A DNA stretch of 64,000 nt from Bacteroidota bacterium (GCA_026391695.1 JAPLDP010000042.1:1-64000), one strand, 5' to 3'; positions 17,529-28,281 are shown, numbered from the stretch's first letter. Numbers and translations: made by a program. Notes: generated by a model not told the origin, from the letters alone.

Positions 17529-19058
17529 ATGGAAGAGATGATTCTTATCCTGGATTTCGGCTCACAGTATACCCAATTAATTGCCAGGCGCATTCGGGAA
17601 TTAAATGTCTATTGTGAAATACATCCCTTTAACGCTTCAATTCAGCCAAATAATACCCTTAAAGGAATCATCCTTTCCGGCAGCCCGTTTTCAGTCAGAG
17701 ACACCAATTCTCCTGTGCCTGTTTTGTCCCAATTCAGAAAAAGGATTCCTATCCTGGGGATCTGCTATGGAGCACAGTATCTTGCATTAGATAATGGGGG
17801 AGAAGTTTTGCCATCCCAGATCAGGGAATATGGCCGTGCCAACCTGTCTTTTATCGACGCCCTTGACAACCTGATGAAAGGTATGCATCGGGGAAGTCAG
17901 GTATGGATGTCACATGGTGATACTATCCTCTCTGTACCCGCTGGTTTTAAGATCATTTCCAGCACCAAAGACGTCACTATTGCCGGATTTAAAATAAAGA
18001 ACGAACCTACTTATGGCATTCAGTTTCATCCGGAGGTTTACCATTCAACAGAAGGCACAGTTTTACTTAGAAATTTTGTAGTGAATATATGCGGTTGTTC
18101 CCAGTCTTGGACACCCGATTCATTCATCGAGACGACGGTGAAGGAACTGAAAGAGAAACTTGGGAACGACCAGGTCGTGCTCGGCTTGTCAGGAGGGGTC
18201 GATTCCACTGTAGCGGGAGTATTACTCCATAAAGCAATAGGACGGGCACTTCATTGCATTTTTATTGATAATGGTTTACTTCGTAAAAATGAATTTGAAA
18301 ATGTGCTCGTTTCTTATAAACATATGGGACTTAATGTAAAAGGTATTAAGGCCGGTAAACGTTTTCTCGATGCTCTCAGGCATGTTGCGGAACCTGAAGC
18401 AAAACGGAAAATTATCGGAAAGATTTTCATTGAAATTTTCGATGAGCAAGCTCATAAAATAAAAAATGTATTCTGGCTTGCCCAGGGTACTATTTACCCT
18501 GATGTCATTGAATCTATGTCAGTTAAAGGACCATCGGCGACCATTAAATCGCATCACAATGTGGGTGGATTACCCGACATAATGAAGCTGAAGGTTATCG
18601 AACCATTAAAAAGTCTTTTTAAGGATGAGGTCCGCAAGGTAGGGCGCAACCTAGGTATCAGTAATGATCTGATTTCAAGGCATCCTTTTCCGGGACCTGG
18701 CCTTGGAATCAGAATAGTCGGTGAAATAACAACATCCAAGGTCAGAATCCTGCAGGAAGCTGACGATATATTTATCTCAGGTTTAAAGGAAGAAGGACTC
18801 TATGATAAAGTCTGGCAGGCCTTTGTATTATTGTTGCCTGTAAGTTCTGTCGGTGTTATGGGAGATGAACGGACTTACGAAAACGTAGTGGTTCTTAGAT
18901 CTGTGGGATCTACAGATGGTATGACTGCCGACTGGTCGCAGTTGCCTTATGATTTTCTGGCCCGCATTTCCAATAAGATCATTAACAATGTTAAAGGCGT
19001 TAACCGCGTGGTTTATGACATAAGTTCAAAGCCCCCGGCAACCATTGAGTGGGAATAA
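17529..19058 (+). CDS. guaA: GMP synthase (glutamine-hydrolysing)
   Basis: A 509-residue bifunctional enzyme converting XMP, ATP and glutamine to GMP, the last step of guanine nucleotide synthesis. The class I amidotransferase domain (residues 1-190) has the nucleophile Cys79 in GICYGAQ and the His/Glu pair in QFHPEV. The ATP pyrophosphatase domain has the SGGVDST P-loop (about residue 217) and the [11 protein letters not shown] segment. The C-terminal dimerisation domain ends in IEWE, the normal family end. Length is typical. The next gene's first ATG overlaps the guaA stop by 14 bases. Confidence 0.97.
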   Translation: MEEMILILDFGSQYTQLIARRIRELNVYCEIHPFNASIQPNNTLKGIILSGSPFSVRDTNSPVPVLSQFRKRIPILGICYGAQYLALDNGGEVLPSQIREYGRANLSFIDALDNLMKGMHRGSQVWMSHGDTILSVPAGFKIISSTKDVTIAGFKIKNEPTYGIQFHPEVYHSTEGTVLLRNFVVNICGCSQSWTPDSFIETTVKELKEKLGNDQVVLGLSGGVDSTVAGVLLHKAIGRALHCIFIDNGLLRKNEFENVLVSYKHMGLNVKGIKAGKRFLDALRHVAEPEAKRKIIGKIFIEIFDEQAHKIKNVFWLAQGTIYPDVIESMSVKGPSATIKSHHNVGGLPDIMKLKVIEPLKSLFKDEVRKVGRNLGISNDLISRHPFPGPGLGIRIVGEITTSKVRILQEADDIFISGLKEEGLYDKVWQAFVLLLPVSSVGVMGDERTYENVVVLRSVGSTDGMTADWSQLPYDFLARISNKIINNVKGVNRVVYDISSKPPATIEWE

Positions 19059-21222
19059 AACATCATCATGTTTAACTTTTAAATATATTCTTCTGCCTGT
19101 GAATAAAGGTTTGTTTTTGATCATATCCCTTTTGCTTTTCTTTATGCCTGTTGCTAACAGCCAGGACATCCCCGGCATAACGCGATCTGACATCATCGAG
19201 GTCTATAACGGCAAGTCTTACTATATTCATTTTGTAAAACCAGGGCAAACATTATCTGCAATTTCTAAAGCATATACAGTCAGCGTTGATGTCATTAAGG
19301 CAGAGAATATTCAGCTGGGCGATGAGGTCAAACCAAACCAGATTATCAAAATTCCTGTCGGAAAGAGCCCATCCGGCAGCATTTCTGCTAAAACACAACC
19401 CGGTGAATCTCAAAATTTTATTTACCACACCGTTAAAGAAAAGGAAACATTATTCAGCCTGTCCAGAGAATATGGTGTCAGTATCGAAGAAATACGTAAC
19501 TGTAATCCGGTGATCATGGAAAAAGGCCTGCTGTCAGGACAGGTTATTAAAATACCTTCAGGTCAGGATGTCGGCTTAAAAGAAATGACTACAGAACATC
19601 AGACACCATGGCAGACACCTGGTCAGGATTCCTTGAAAGGGTATATTCAATATACCATTAAGCCCAAGGAAACCCTTTATGGCTTATCAAAAGTGTTCCA
19701 CATCTCTATTGATGAGCTGATAAAAATAAATCCCACATTAGCCAATGGTCCCAAAATCGGCCAGATCATCAGGATACCCGATAATCGCTCATCAAATGTT
19801 CAGTTTACTGAAAGTGGAAAAGACACATTGGTCTATTATATATATCATAAAACAAAAAAGAATGACACGCCGGTGAGCATTGCCGATAAATATGGAGTCC
19901 GTCCCGATGACCTGTACTTGTTGAATCCTAACCTGGAAGAGCTCATTGAAAATAGGGAGGAAGTGAAAATCCCGGTAAAAGATTTAAATGATAATCCGCA
20001 AGCGCAGGCAGGAACTCTCTATCGTGTGACCTATAAACCACCACCCGTGGAAAAACCGTCCGCAACAGCCGTGGAATCCTCTTGTCAACCCATCATGTAC
20101 AAAGGCGAAACATACAATATTGCTCTCATGATTCCATTCTATCTTGAAGAATATGACAGCATTTTAAACAATGACACTACTGTTGCGGATTACCCTTCCG
20201 ATTATCCATCTTTCAGGTATATCCAGTTTTATGAAGGCGCTTTGATAGCCATCGATTCACTTGCGGAAATGGGATTTAAAAGCAAAATTTTTGTCTACGA
20301 CGTCGACGAAAATACATCTAAGACCAGGGAAGTCCTTTCTGAACCGCAACTAAAAAAAATGGATATTATCATCGGACCTTTGTTCAGAAAGAGTTTCAGT
20401 ATAGTTTCTCAATTCGCCAAGGTCAATCACATTAAAATAGTAAATCCATTTTCATCAAGCGATGAAATATTGAAGGATAATCCACAGGTCTTCAAAGTCC
20501 AGCCATCCTGGCAGGGACAGTTGAAATTACTGTCTGATTATCTGATATCAGAATATCCTGGTGCGACCTTCATTATTGCCCGGCAAAATACTTATTCTCA
20601 TCAGCAAGATCTCGATTACCTGAAGTCACAGTTAAACAGCCAGCTTACAGTGAAATATTTCGGTGACACTTTAAGAGTGAGGAATTATCTGAAGGATTTA
20701 AATTATGGATTTGATAGTATAAACAGTCTTCGTAATAATATCGCTCCGACCAGGAAAAATATTGTTATCAGTTTATCTGATGACAGATTGTTCGTAATAA
20801 AGCTGATCTCCAGCCTTATTTCCCTGCGGGAGTATTACGATATCACTTTGTTTGGTATATCAGAATGGGAAAATTTCGACCTGGAAATTCCCTACCTGCT
20901 CAAGTTGGACCTCCATCTCTTTTCTTCAGGATTTGTGGAATACAGCAATCAAAAAGTCGAACTTTTTATTAAAAAATACCGTGAGAAATTCAAAGGAGAA
21001 CCTTCTGAAGATAAATTTGCATTCGAAGGTTTTGACATCACTTACTTTTTTTTGACAGCCATCAAAACATATGGTAAAGACTTCGAAAAATGTCTTCAGT
21101 ATCTGAAATTAAGCGGATTAAACTGCAATTATCATTTTATTCGACAGGATTCAGGCGGCTTTGAAAATAATGGTGTAAATATTTATAAGTACGAGAATTA
21201 TCAGCGCATAAAAGTAAACTGA
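19045..21222 (+). CDS. Exported LysM-repeat protein with periplasmic-binding (PBP1-like) domain
   Basis: A 725-residue protein. After a hydrophobic signal ([18 protein letters not shown]) come four LysM-like repeats, around residues 52-105, 127-172, 197-245 and 270-310, that bind peptidoglycan glycans. The C-terminal half (about 350-720) resembles type I periplasmic-binding and ABC-transporter leucine-binding folds. The combination is recurrent in Bacteroidota, but its ligand is unknown. The frame overlaps guaA by 14 bases from ATG 19045; a GTG at 19099 just before the signal peptide is an alternative start without overlap. Co-transcription with guaA is likely. It probably anchors to the wall and senses a small molecule, which is inference. 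Confidence 0.75.
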   Translation: MSGNKTSSCLTFKYILLPVNKGLFLIISLLLFFMPVANSQDIPGITRSDIIEVYNGKSYYIHFVKPGQTLSAISKAYTVSVDVIKAENIQLGDEVKPNQIIKIPVGKSPSGSISAKTQPGESQNFIYHTVKEKETLFSLSREYGVSIEEIRNCNPVIMEKGLLSGQVIKIPSGQDVGLKEMTTEHQTPWQTPGQDSLKGYIQYTIKPKETLYGLSKVFHISIDELIKINPTLANGPKIGQIIRIPDNRSSNVQFTESGKDTLVYYIYHKTKKNDTPVSIADKYGVRPDDLYLLNPNLEELIENREEVKIPVKDLNDNPQAQAGTLYRVTYKPPPVEKPSATAVESSCQPIMYKGETYNIALMIPFYLEEYDSILNNDTTVADYPSDYPSFRYIQFYEGALIAIDSLAEMGFKSKIFVYDVDENTSKTREVLSEPQLKKMDIIIGPLFRKSFSIVSQFAKVNHIKIVNPFSSSDEILKDNPQVFKVQPSWQGQLKLLSDYLISEYPGATFIIARQNTYSHQQDLDYLKSQLNSQLTVKYFGDTLRVRNYLKDLNYGFDSINSLRNNIAPTRKNIVISLSDDRLFVIKLISSLISLREYYDITLFGISEWENFDLEIPYLLKLDLHLFSSGFVEYSNQKVELFIKKYREKFKGEPSEDKFAFEGFDITYFFLTAIKTYGKDFEKCLQYLKLSGLNCNYHFIRQDSGGFENNGVNIYKYENYQRIKVN

Positions 21223-21234
21223 GGATACTTTTTA

Positions 21235-21879
21235 TTATCTCATATCAATGATTTCAGCTCCAGGATAATTCTCTTGTTTAAAGATGAATTTATCAGCCTC
21301 CATTGGTACATCGTGCAGGAATCGAATGACTTTATATGAATAGGTACTGCCATTCTTGTCAAAAACTGTAAAACTCAGGATTTCATTTATCCCTTTTTCA
21401 ACTTTGAGTTCGATTTTGGAGAAAGACTTACCTTCAATAGGTGTGAGGTCAATTATCTGAACAGCCTTGCCATTCTCATTTATTTCTTTGATATACTTCG
21501 ATTTATAATTTTTATTATAGGATGTAAACAACTTGGAAGGCGTGATGGCGTCATTACCTTCTTCGACGTAATTGATCTGCACTTCGTTGGCGTCTTTGAT
21601 GTATGTCCATACAGTTTCGCCATCGCAAATCACCTCCTGTCCGGCAATAGTCAACCTGTAGCTATTACCTTTGATAGATAGCACGCCATCCATGCTTTCG
21701 TATATACCCTGGGATTTATTTTCCATGGTGTAAGTAAACTCAAATTTCATCGAGGTGTACGATTGTGTTTTGGTCTGGATTTGGTCGAGGATGTCGGATG
21801 CTGTTTTATCCTGAGCTTTAAGGAGAGTATTAAAACAGAAAAAAATGAGGAATGACGCTATAATTGGTTGTGTTTTCAT
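21235..21879 (-). CDS. lolA: LolA-like outer-membrane lipoprotein carrier
   Basis: A 214-residue periplasmic protein. It has a signal peptide (ending LLKAQ), then the LolA-type half-barrel with a DILDQIQTKTQSYTSMKFEF opening helix and strand and a VICDGETVWTYIKDANEV strand pair. LolA shuttles lipoproteins from the inner to the outer membrane. Its start codon overlaps the stop of ftsK by four bases (ATGA), so the two are translationally coupled, an arrangement common in Bacteroidota. Sequence is divergent from proteobacterial LolA, as usual in this phylum. Confidence 0.82.
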   Translation of the reverse strand: MKTQPIIASFLIFFCFNTLLKAQDKTASDILDQIQTKTQSYTSMKFEFTYTMENKSQGIYESMDGVLSIKGNSYRLTIAGQEVICDGETVWTYIKDANEVQINYVEEGNDAITPSKLFTSYNKNYKSKYIKEINENGKAVQIIDLTPIEGKSFSKIELKVEKGINEILSFTVFDKNGSTYSYKVIRFLHDVPMEADKFIFKQENYPGAEIIDMR

Positions 21880-24284
21880 TTGGAATCCTTAGTTTGGCCG
21901 AAATCTCTCAAATAGTGTTCCAATTCCATTTCGGTTTTAACTTTAACTTCGCGCGCTTTGCTGCCTTCAAAAGGTCCAACGATGCCGGCAGCTTCAAGCT
22001 GGTCTATGATACGTCCGGCACGGTTATAACCGAGTTTAAGTTTTCTCTGAAGCAGGGAAGTGGAACCATGCTGATATTGAACGACCAGCCTGGCGCCATC
22101 TTCGAAGAGTTCATCGCGTTCAGTGGGATCGAAATCCTTATTGGGTTCATCTTTTTCATCGAAATATTCGGGCAGGTCAAAAGCGGTCGGGTAACCTCTT
22201 TGTGATCCGATATATTCTGATACCCTTTCCACTTCTTCAATATCAACATAGGCACATTGGAGACGCACCAGGTCACTGCCTGTACCTATCAACATGTCGC
22301 CACGGCCGATAAGTTGTTCGGCCCCATTTGAATCGAGAATGGTGCGGGAATCGATTTTTGAGATAACACGGAATGCAATGCGCGTTGGAAAATTCGCTTT
22401 TATTAATCCGGTGATGATATTTACCGATGGACGCTGTGTGGCAATGATGAGATGAATGCCAATAGCCCTTGATAATTGCGCCAGGCGCGTGAGGGGTGTC
22501 TCTATTTCTTTGCCGGCCGTGATGATAAGGTCGGCAAATTCATCGACGACAACGACAATATATGGGAGGAATCTATGCCCCTCATTTGGATTGAGCTTTC
22601 TGGTCAGGAATTTTGCATTATACTCTTGTATGTTCCTGACCCCTGCATCCCGAAGGAGATCATAACGACTGTCCATCTCGATGCTCAGACTATGCAATGT
22701 TCTGACGACCTGCCTGATGTCGGTAATGATCGCATCTTCAAGGTCAGGCAGTTTGGCGAGAAAATGCCGCTCAATTTTAGCAAAAAGCGAAAGCTCAACC
22801 TTTTTAGGATCGACGAGGATAAATTTTAACTGCGAAGGATGCTTTTTATAAAGAAGTGATGTGATGATCGTATTTAATCCGACGGATTTACCCTGGCCAG
22901 TGGCACCAGCCATCAGGATATGCGGCATCTTGGTCAGATCGGCAATATAACTTTCATTCGATATCGTCTTCCCAAGCCCAAATGGCAGGGCATATTTTGA
23001 AGTCTGGAAACGTTCGGATGACAGAATCGATTTGATGGATACAACCTCCGGATTCTGATTGGGTACTTCAATGCCAATAGTTCCTTTTCCCGGCAAAGGC
23101 GCTATTATCCTGATACCAAGAGCAGCCAGGCTGAGAGCAATGTCATCTTCAAGATTTTTTATCTTGGAAATGCGTACACCGGGAGGAGGAATAATCTCAT
23201 AGAGTGTCACAGCAGGGCCTATCGTGGCCTTGATCTTGTCAATACTTATGTCATAATTATTCAGCGTCTCAACGATACGGTTTTTATTGGCTTCGAGTTC
23301 CTCTTTACGGACACCTATATTGCTCTCACCATAGTCATTCAATAAATCCAACGGAGGATATTTATAATCACGAAGATCTAAAAGTGGATCATATTCCGAA
23401 TCCAATGATCCATATTCGCCTTCTTTTGGGAAATCAGAGTCTGTGAAGTTCTTCTCGATCTCAGAACTCTCCAGTTCAAGATCAATGCCGCCCGGTGAGT
23501 CATTATGGTCTGTTATTACCGGAACACTTGATCCGGCGCTAAGATCCTGGACACCAGTTACCCGTGCTTCAGCGCTATCAAACGGAATATTTATAGGTCT
23601 GTTTTCTTCGGGAGACTCCTCATTGTTTTCTGATAGTGATTTTTTCTTCCTCAAATGGAAAGGAAAATTAAAGGCAACAATCAGAAAACAAATAAAAACA
23701 AACGCCTGAAGGAATCCTGTTCCTATATTCCCCAAAATGCCCCGAAACCATCCGTTGGCTTGATATCCAAAAGTACCTCCCAGTATCAGTAAGGAATCCG
23801 ATTTCTGAAAAATAAAACCAAGGGTAATCGATATCCATAACATGCCAAAAATAGAATATGCGATTGGTGTGCCGGCCCTCAGGTTAGGTTTTAATAAAAG
23901 TTTAATACCTAAAAAAATCAAGATAAGAATGAACAGATAAGAGGAGATGCCAAACCAACCTTTTATGAAAAGATGCGACAGAGCAGCTCCCAGTCTTCCA
24001 GTCCAGTTTTGAACCTCTATGGAGTCATCAAATAAAATACGACCAAGAGAGATATCTGAAAAGGTGTCATCTGGATTATTACTGAACCATCCTAGTAAAT
24101 AAGATGTAAAACCAAAAAACAGGAAAAAAGCTAAAAGAAAGCAGAAAGCACCGATCATTTTTTTTATCCTATCACTCCGCCCGGATTTTCCGCTTTCTGA
24201 TTGTTTTGAAGATCGCTTTTTGCTGTTATTATTTTTTTCTTTCTGTAATATATTCTTTTTTAAAGTATTCTGATTTGGGGGCAT
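21876..24284 (-). CDS. ftsK: FtsK/SpoIIIE DNA translocase
   Basis: An 802-residue translocase that pumps chromosomal DNA through the division septum and helps resolve dimers at dif. A basic N-terminal segment is followed by about five transmembrane helices (residues about 40-205), an acidic linker, and the motor with Walker A GATGQGKSVGLN and Walker B VVVVDEFADLI. The C-terminal gamma winged-helix domain (SLLQRKLKLGYNRAGRIIDQ) reads KOPS-like polarity sites. It is the first gene of an ftsK-lolA unit with its own promoter element at 24321-24328. Length is normal for Bacteroidota. Confidence 0.95.
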   Translation of the reverse strand: MPPNQNTLKKNILQKEKNNNSKKRSSKQSESGKSGRSDRIKKMIGAFCFLLAFFLFFGFTSYLLGWFSNNPDDTFSDISLGRILFDDSIEVQNWTGRLGAALSHLFIKGWFGISSYLFILILIFLGIKLLLKPNLRAGTPIAYSIFGMLWISITLGFIFQKSDSLLILGGTFGYQANGWFRGILGNIGTGFLQAFVFICFLIVAFNFPFHLRKKKSLSENNEESPEENRPINIPFDSAEARVTGVQDLSAGSSVPVITDHNDSPGGIDLELESSEIEKNFTDSDFPKEGEYGSLDSEYDPLLDLRDYKYPPLDLLNDYGESNIGVRKEELEANKNRIVETLNNYDISIDKIKATIGPAVTLYEIIPPPGVRISKIKNLEDDIALSLAALGIRIIAPLPGKGTIGIEVPNQNPEVVSIKSILSSERFQTSKYALPFGLGKTISNESYIADLTKMPHILMAGATGQGKSVGLNTIITSLLYKKHPSQLKFILVDPKKVELSLFAKIERHFLAKLPDLEDAIITDIRQVVRTLHSLSIEMDSRYDLLRDAGVRNIQEYNAKFLTRKLNPNEGHRFLPYIVVVVDEFADLIITAGKEIETPLTRLAQLSRAIGIHLIIATQRPSVNIITGLIKANFPTRIAFRVISKIDSRTILDSNGAEQLIGRGDMLIGTGSDLVRLQCAYVDIEEVERVSEYIGSQRGYPTAFDLPEYFDEKDEPNKDFDPTERDELFEDGARLVVQYQHGSTSLLQRKLKLGYNRAGRIIDQLEAAGIVGPFEGSKAREVKVKTEMELEHYLRDFGQTKDSK

Positions 24285-24320
24285 TCCAAAAAAATTCTCT
24301 TATAGTGAATCCTGAGACTG

Positions 24321-24328
24321 CAAAATTA
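24321..24328 (-). promoter_or_regulatory. -7 promoter element of ftsK-lolA
   Basis: On the minus strand this reads TAATTTTG, fitting TAnnTTTG, 36 bases before the ftsK ATG. Confidence 0.45.
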
Positions 24329-24362
24329 ATAAAAAATGACTGACGATTGACGGCACCTTGTA

Positions 24363-25055
24363 TCACATATCCCCACCACCAAACATATTTTTCAGCTCTT
24401 CTTCAGTAACCTGTTTATAACCCTCAGGGACTACAAATTCCTTCTTCTTTAGTTTGCATTTGGTAACAGAAGTTGCTGTAAAAACCATTGAAATCCTGTC
24501 TTCATTTACAGTAAATGCGAGAGGGAAACCATCTAATGTTCTGTAATCACCGTCAAAATTCAATTCCTTACCGGGAAGTTTATCCGTATAGAATACGATC
24601 ACTTTATTTTCTTTTCCATTTTTATTTTTGGTGATTATTTCAGCCTGTTTGCAAATATAACCCGCTATTTCTTTGGTTTGATCCAGATAATTGACTACCG
24701 GGGCAGGCTCCTCGGCATTCTTTTTCTCTATCTCCTCTTTCGAAGAAATAATTATAAATTTCTGCCCCATCACATCAAGAAGCGTTGAGCGCGTTCCGGC
24801 TTGGGCATCCGTCATTTCAGTCTGGTTTGCCATGCCTCCGGAAATCTCTGATTTTTTCATGCTACCCATGATGTAAGTGGTCATCTCTTTTGGCAGGGCA
24901 GCACGGATAGATGCATCAAATTTTGCACTGTCAGGATACGAAATCCCGTACTTAATAACACCACTGAATGGTTTTTTTGATACCTGTCCATTCGATAAAG
25001 ACCATGCACAAACAACCAGTAAAACTGTAACTAAAAGAAATCGTAATGTCTTCAT
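24363..25055 (-). CDS. Secreted protein of unknown function (DUF4412/GLPGLI-like)
   Basis: About 230 residues starting at the ATG at 25055, where the signal peptide (KTLRFLLVTVLLVVCAWSL) begins; the longer frame to 25100 would read through a tandem repeat and is unlikely. The mature part contains YLDQTKEIAGYICKQAEI and a VIVFYTDKLPG strand, the pattern of Bacteroidota exported beta-sheet proteins labelled DUF4412 or GLPGLI-like. There is no enzyme motif. It follows lepB on the same strand across a short repeat-filled gap and may be the last gene of the parAB-lepB series. Role unknown. Confidence 0.6.
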   Translation of the reverse strand: MKTLRFLLVTVLLVVCAWSLSNGQVSKKPFSGVIKYGISYPDSAKFDASIRAALPKEMTTYIMGSMKKSEISGGMANQTEMTDAQAGTRSTLLDVMGQKFIIISSKEEIEKKNAEEPAPVVNYLDQTKEIAGYICKQAEIITKNKNGKENKVIVFYTDKLPGKELNFDGDYRTLDGFPLAFTVNEDRISMVFTATSVTKCKLKKKEFVVPEGYKQVTEEELKNMFGGGDM

Positions 25056-25073
25056 AATTAATAAATAATAATT

Positions 25074-25096
25074 GATCATTGATCGTTGATCATTGT
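25074..25096. repeat. TGATCAT-type 7-base tandem repeat
   Basis: TTGATCATTGATCGTTGATCA and flanks are three copies of a TTGATCA-like heptamer, just past the 3' end of lepB. The same heptamer recurs at 32216-32268 and 55575-55598, both also at gene ends. Confidence 0.7.
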
Positions 25097-25102
25097 TCAA
25101 AA

Positions 25103-26611
25103 TTATTGTATACTGCGCAATAATTTATTCCATCTTACCTTTCCGGAGAATAAAGATTTGTTCTTAGCGAGTGATAACCAGACAAAAACAGCTTTCCCGA
25201 CAACATGATCTTCGGGGACATATCCCCAGAACCTTGAGTCAGCAGAGTTATGCCGATTATCACCCATCATCCAGTAATAATTCATTTTAAAGGTGTATCT
25301 ATCACTCTGTTTCCCATTGATAAATATTTTGTCATTTCTTATTTCCATCTGATTATCTTCGAAGACACGGATGATGCGCTCATACAAAGGAAGATTTGTA
25401 ATGGTAAGGGGAACAGTCATCCCTGCTTTCGGTATAAGGAGTGGGCCAAAATTATCCTCATTCCACTTGAAGTTTGAATCATAGGGGAAAATATGTGGAG
25501 CCCAATCACCTTTAGGATAGTTGACTTTTTTGAAATTGATTACGTTCGGGTAGGTTTTTATTTCTTCCACTGCCATGTCAGTCAAAGTTATTAGGAACTG
25601 ATTCTTGCTCAGCGGCTTAATTTCTTCGGTAACATCGAGTTTGGCAAGATTTCTCGGATTAACAGGAGTACCGTTTGTTTCAACAATATATTTGTACTCC
25701 TTTTTACCAGGCGTTACAAGCTCCTTACCGTTAATGAAGATAACCTGGTCTTTTATTTCCAAGGTGTCACCCGGAATCCCGATACAGCGTTTGATATAGT
25801 TTTCCCGCTTGTCAACAGGTCGATAAATGACGTTTCCAAAGTTATACGAATCGCTCCATATCCTGTCTCTTCCAAATTGACGGACAAGGGCATAGTAATC
25901 GGGATTCTGGACTTTTAATGCCACTGTATCACCATTAGGATAATTAAACACCACAACATCATTGTTGTGTATTTTTTCAAGTCCGGGAAAGCGGTAATAC
26001 TTAAATTTAATCCATTCCAGGTATGATTTGCTGGTTTTGGAAAGAGGCATGGTATTATGGACAAAAGGGAAGGATAGGGGTGTGTTGGGAATTTTTGGAC
26101 CGTAATTGATCTTGCTCACAAATAGAAAATCTCCGACAAGAAGAGTTTTTTCCATCGAAGAGGTTGGGATAGTATAGGCTTCAATAAGGAATGTCCTGAT
26201 TATCGTAGCGGCGACAACAGCAAAGATGATTGCATCTACCCACTCTCTCGTGGCAGTCTTCTTTATCTTCGGTCGCTTATCAGGATCCAGAAACTGTTCT
26301 TTGCTTGAGACGCCCAAATAGGGCAGATACAGAAAAGGAAAAAGGACTGCAAGAGCCTGATGACCTATATCGAACTTCTTGTAACATTTTGCCAGTTCAA
26401 CAATCATCAGCATGACCATGAAGGCATTGATAAATGGAATGAGAAGAAAGATATACCACCACCATGGTTTTTTAATTATCCGGAGCCATATATAATAATT
26501 ATAAAATGGAATAACCGAGCTCCATCCATGAAAACCAGCTCGTTCAAAGATATTCCAGGCAAAAATTGGGAAGAATAGAAAAATCACAATGAGTAACAGG
26601 GTCAGGTCCAT
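25103..26611 (-). CDS. lepB: Signal peptidase I
   Basis: A 502-residue inner-membrane protease that removes signal peptides. Several N-terminal helices (residues about 1-100), a Bacteroidota extension, precede the S26 catalytic domain. The serine lies in PTSSMEKTL and the lysine base in YIKRCIGIPGD, with the box E motif MMGDNRHNSADSRFWGYVP near the C-terminus. It is far longer than E. coli LepB (324) because of the extra helices and a large insertion between the Ser and Lys boxes. It lies downstream of parA-parB-DUF5683 on the same strand with a 139-base gap. Confidence 0.95.
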   Translation of the reverse strand: MDLTLLLIVIFLFFPIFAWNIFERAGFHGWSSVIPFYNYYIWLRIIKKPWWWYIFLLIPFINAFMVMLMIVELAKCYKKFDIGHQALAVLFPFLYLPYLGVSSKEQFLDPDKRPKIKKTATREWVDAIIFAVVAATIIRTFLIEAYTIPTSSMEKTLLVGDFLFVSKINYGPKIPNTPLSFPFVHNTMPLSKTSKSYLEWIKFKYYRFPGLEKIHNNDVVVFNYPNGDTVALKVQNPDYYALVRQFGRDRIWSDSYNFGNVIYRPVDKRENYIKRCIGIPGDTLEIKDQVIFINGKELVTPGKKEYKYIVETNGTPVNPRNLAKLDVTEEIKPLSKNQFLITLTDMAVEEIKTYPNVINFKKVNYPKGDWAPHIFPYDSNFKWNEDNFGPLLIPKAGMTVPLTITNLPLYERIIRVFEDNQMEIRNDKIFINGKQSDRYTFKMNYYWMMGDNRHNSADSRFWGYVPEDHVVGKAVFVWLSLAKNKSLFSGKVRWNKLLRSIQ

Positions 26612-26750
26612 AAAAAGGTAATATTTGATTTATAAAGTAAAGCCTAATAAATGAAATTATTTTATTCTTTCTGTTAAATTATGTTAAAGTTTTCATTGAC
26701 AGACAATTTACAATATTTTTATGAGCATATCCGGAATGTGATTTTCGGGA

Positions 26751-27365
26751 TCACCTGAAATTCAAAGTCAGCGTCATACCGGCAACAGGTTGATAACCTG
26801 GGAAGAAATTATTTTTCAATCCCGGTTCCACATGCAGGGAGATATCTTCACTGATATCGAAATCCATAAGCTGTGCATCTACGGCTGCATCCAGTATATT
26901 TAGTATATACCAAATCCCGCAGAATATCCATGATAACTCGAGATTCCGAAGATAATAATCCTTTCCGGCCTTTAATTGTTCTGACGTCAGATATTTATAA
27001 ATATAATCATTATCAATAGGAGTTGTGTCATTACTAACCTTCCAGATATATGCTTCCTTGAATTTTTTATATTCGAACGAATTCTGACTGATAAAATAGG
27101 CAAATGCCCCAAAACCAGCATAAATGATAGGTATTTTCCAATACTTTTTATTATAGGCCTGTCCCAATCCAGGTAAAACAGATGAAAATATGGTGGCTTT
27201 GCGGGGCGAATGCGATTTTTGCTCCAGTGTATCAGGAGGGTGGATAGTGTCATTTTGTGCAAATGAAACCTGAAATACAAAGCAAAACAGCATTATGGTC
27301 ACAAGCGAATGCACGGTAACGGAATGATAAGTTCCCGATAGGATAGTATAGGGGCAGTATGTCAC
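26751..27365 (-). CDS. DUF5683 membrane protein linked to parAB
   Basis: A 204-residue protein with an N-terminal signal or membrane segment (LVTIMLFCFVFQVSFAQ) and the conserved core SSVLPGLGQAYNKKYWKIP followed by a YAGFGAFAYFI helix, which marks DUF5683. The family is restricted largely to Bacteroidota and is repeatedly found after parA-parB. Its start lies 6 bases after the parB stop, so it is in the parAB operon. Function is unknown; an envelope role connected with the segregation operon is only suggested by position. Confidence 0.75.
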   Translation of the reverse strand: MTYCPYTILSGTYHSVTVHSLVTIMLFCFVFQVSFAQNDTIHPPDTLEQKSHSPRKATIFSSVLPGLGQAYNKKYWKIPIIYAGFGAFAYFISQNSFEYKKFKEAYIWKVSNDTTPIDNDYIYKYLTSEQLKAGKDYYLRNLELSWIFCGIWYILNILDAAVDAQLMDFDISEDISLHVEPGLKNNFFPGYQPVAGMTLTLNFR

Positions 27366-27371
27366 AGTCTT

Positions 27372-28259
27372 CTATTTTTCAAAGATGGATGTGATTCTGT
27401 GCAGATCTTCATCATTGCTGAAGGGAATAACGATAGATCCCTTGCCTTTATTATTCCTTTTTATTTCAACAACAGCTGATAGCTTTTCAGATAATTCCTC
27501 TCTGATCTTTTGATATTTGAGTGGCAATGGCGCCGATGATTTTCTGATCTTCTGCATGGGTTGGATGTGCAAGTCCCGGACTATTTTTTCAACTTCCCTA
27601 ACTGAGAGGTCTTTATCAATAATGATTCGTACAAGGTATGACTGACTTTCGGGATCCTCAAGATTGATCAAAGCTCTGGCATGCCCCATGGTGATATGAT
27701 TATCTCTGATAGCCACCTGAATATCCGGAGGTAAACGTAAAAGCCTGATATAATTGGCAATCGTTGATCGGTTTTTCCCAACTTTTTCGCTGAGCTGTTC
27801 CTGGGTGATGTTGCATTCTTCTATCAGGCGCTGGAAACCGATAGCAATTTCAATCGGATTGAGGTCTTCACGCTGTAAGTTTTCAACAAGGATCATTTCA
27901 AGCATCTGATGATCATTGGCCACACGGATATATGTGGGTATCTCTGTCATTCCGGCCATCTTTGCTGCTTTAAGTCTTCTTTCCCCGGATATGAGCTGGT
28001 ATTTGTCATACCCAAGTTTTCGTACTGTAACAGGTTGTATGAGACCTTGCTGTTTAATGGAATTCATCAGTTCATCAAGGGCTTCCTCTTCAAACTGGCT
28101 GCGCGGCTGAAAGGGATTAGATTCGATGCTGCTGATGGAAATGGTAGCAATGGCACCGACCACATAATTCCCCGACATGTCTTTAAATGTGATATCGGTG
28201 TCAGGGCTTTCCAATAAGGCACTCAAACCTCTGCCTAGTGCTTTCTTTTTACCTTTCAT
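27372..28259 (-). CDS. parB: Chromosome-partitioning protein ParB
   Basis: A 295-residue ParB/Spo0J. It contains the N-terminal KKKALGRGLSALLES ParA-interaction segment, the CTP-binding domain with ISGERRLKAAKMAG (the GERR motif) and NLQREDLNPIE, then the helix-turn-helix TQEQLSEKVGKNRSTIANYI that reads parS. A C-terminal dimerisation helix follows a basic linker. It acts with ParA to segregate origins. The gap from parA is 22 bases. I found no parS-like TGTTnCACGTGnAACA in the window. Confidence 0.96.
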   Translation of the reverse strand: MKGKKKALGRGLSALLESPDTDITFKDMSGNYVVGAIATISISSIESNPFQPRSQFEEEALDELMNSIKQQGLIQPVTVRKLGYDKYQLISGERRLKAAKMAGMTEIPTYIRVANDHQMLEMILVENLQREDLNPIEIAIGFQRLIEECNITQEQLSEKVGKNRSTIANYIRLLRLPPDIQVAIRDNHITMGHARALINLEDPESQSYLVRIIIDKDLSVREVEKIVRDLHIQPMQKIRKSSAPLPLKYQKIREELSEKLSAVVEIKRNNKGKGSIVIPFSNDEDLHRITSIFEK

Positions 28260-28281
28260 TCCATATGGATTAAAGTCAGAA

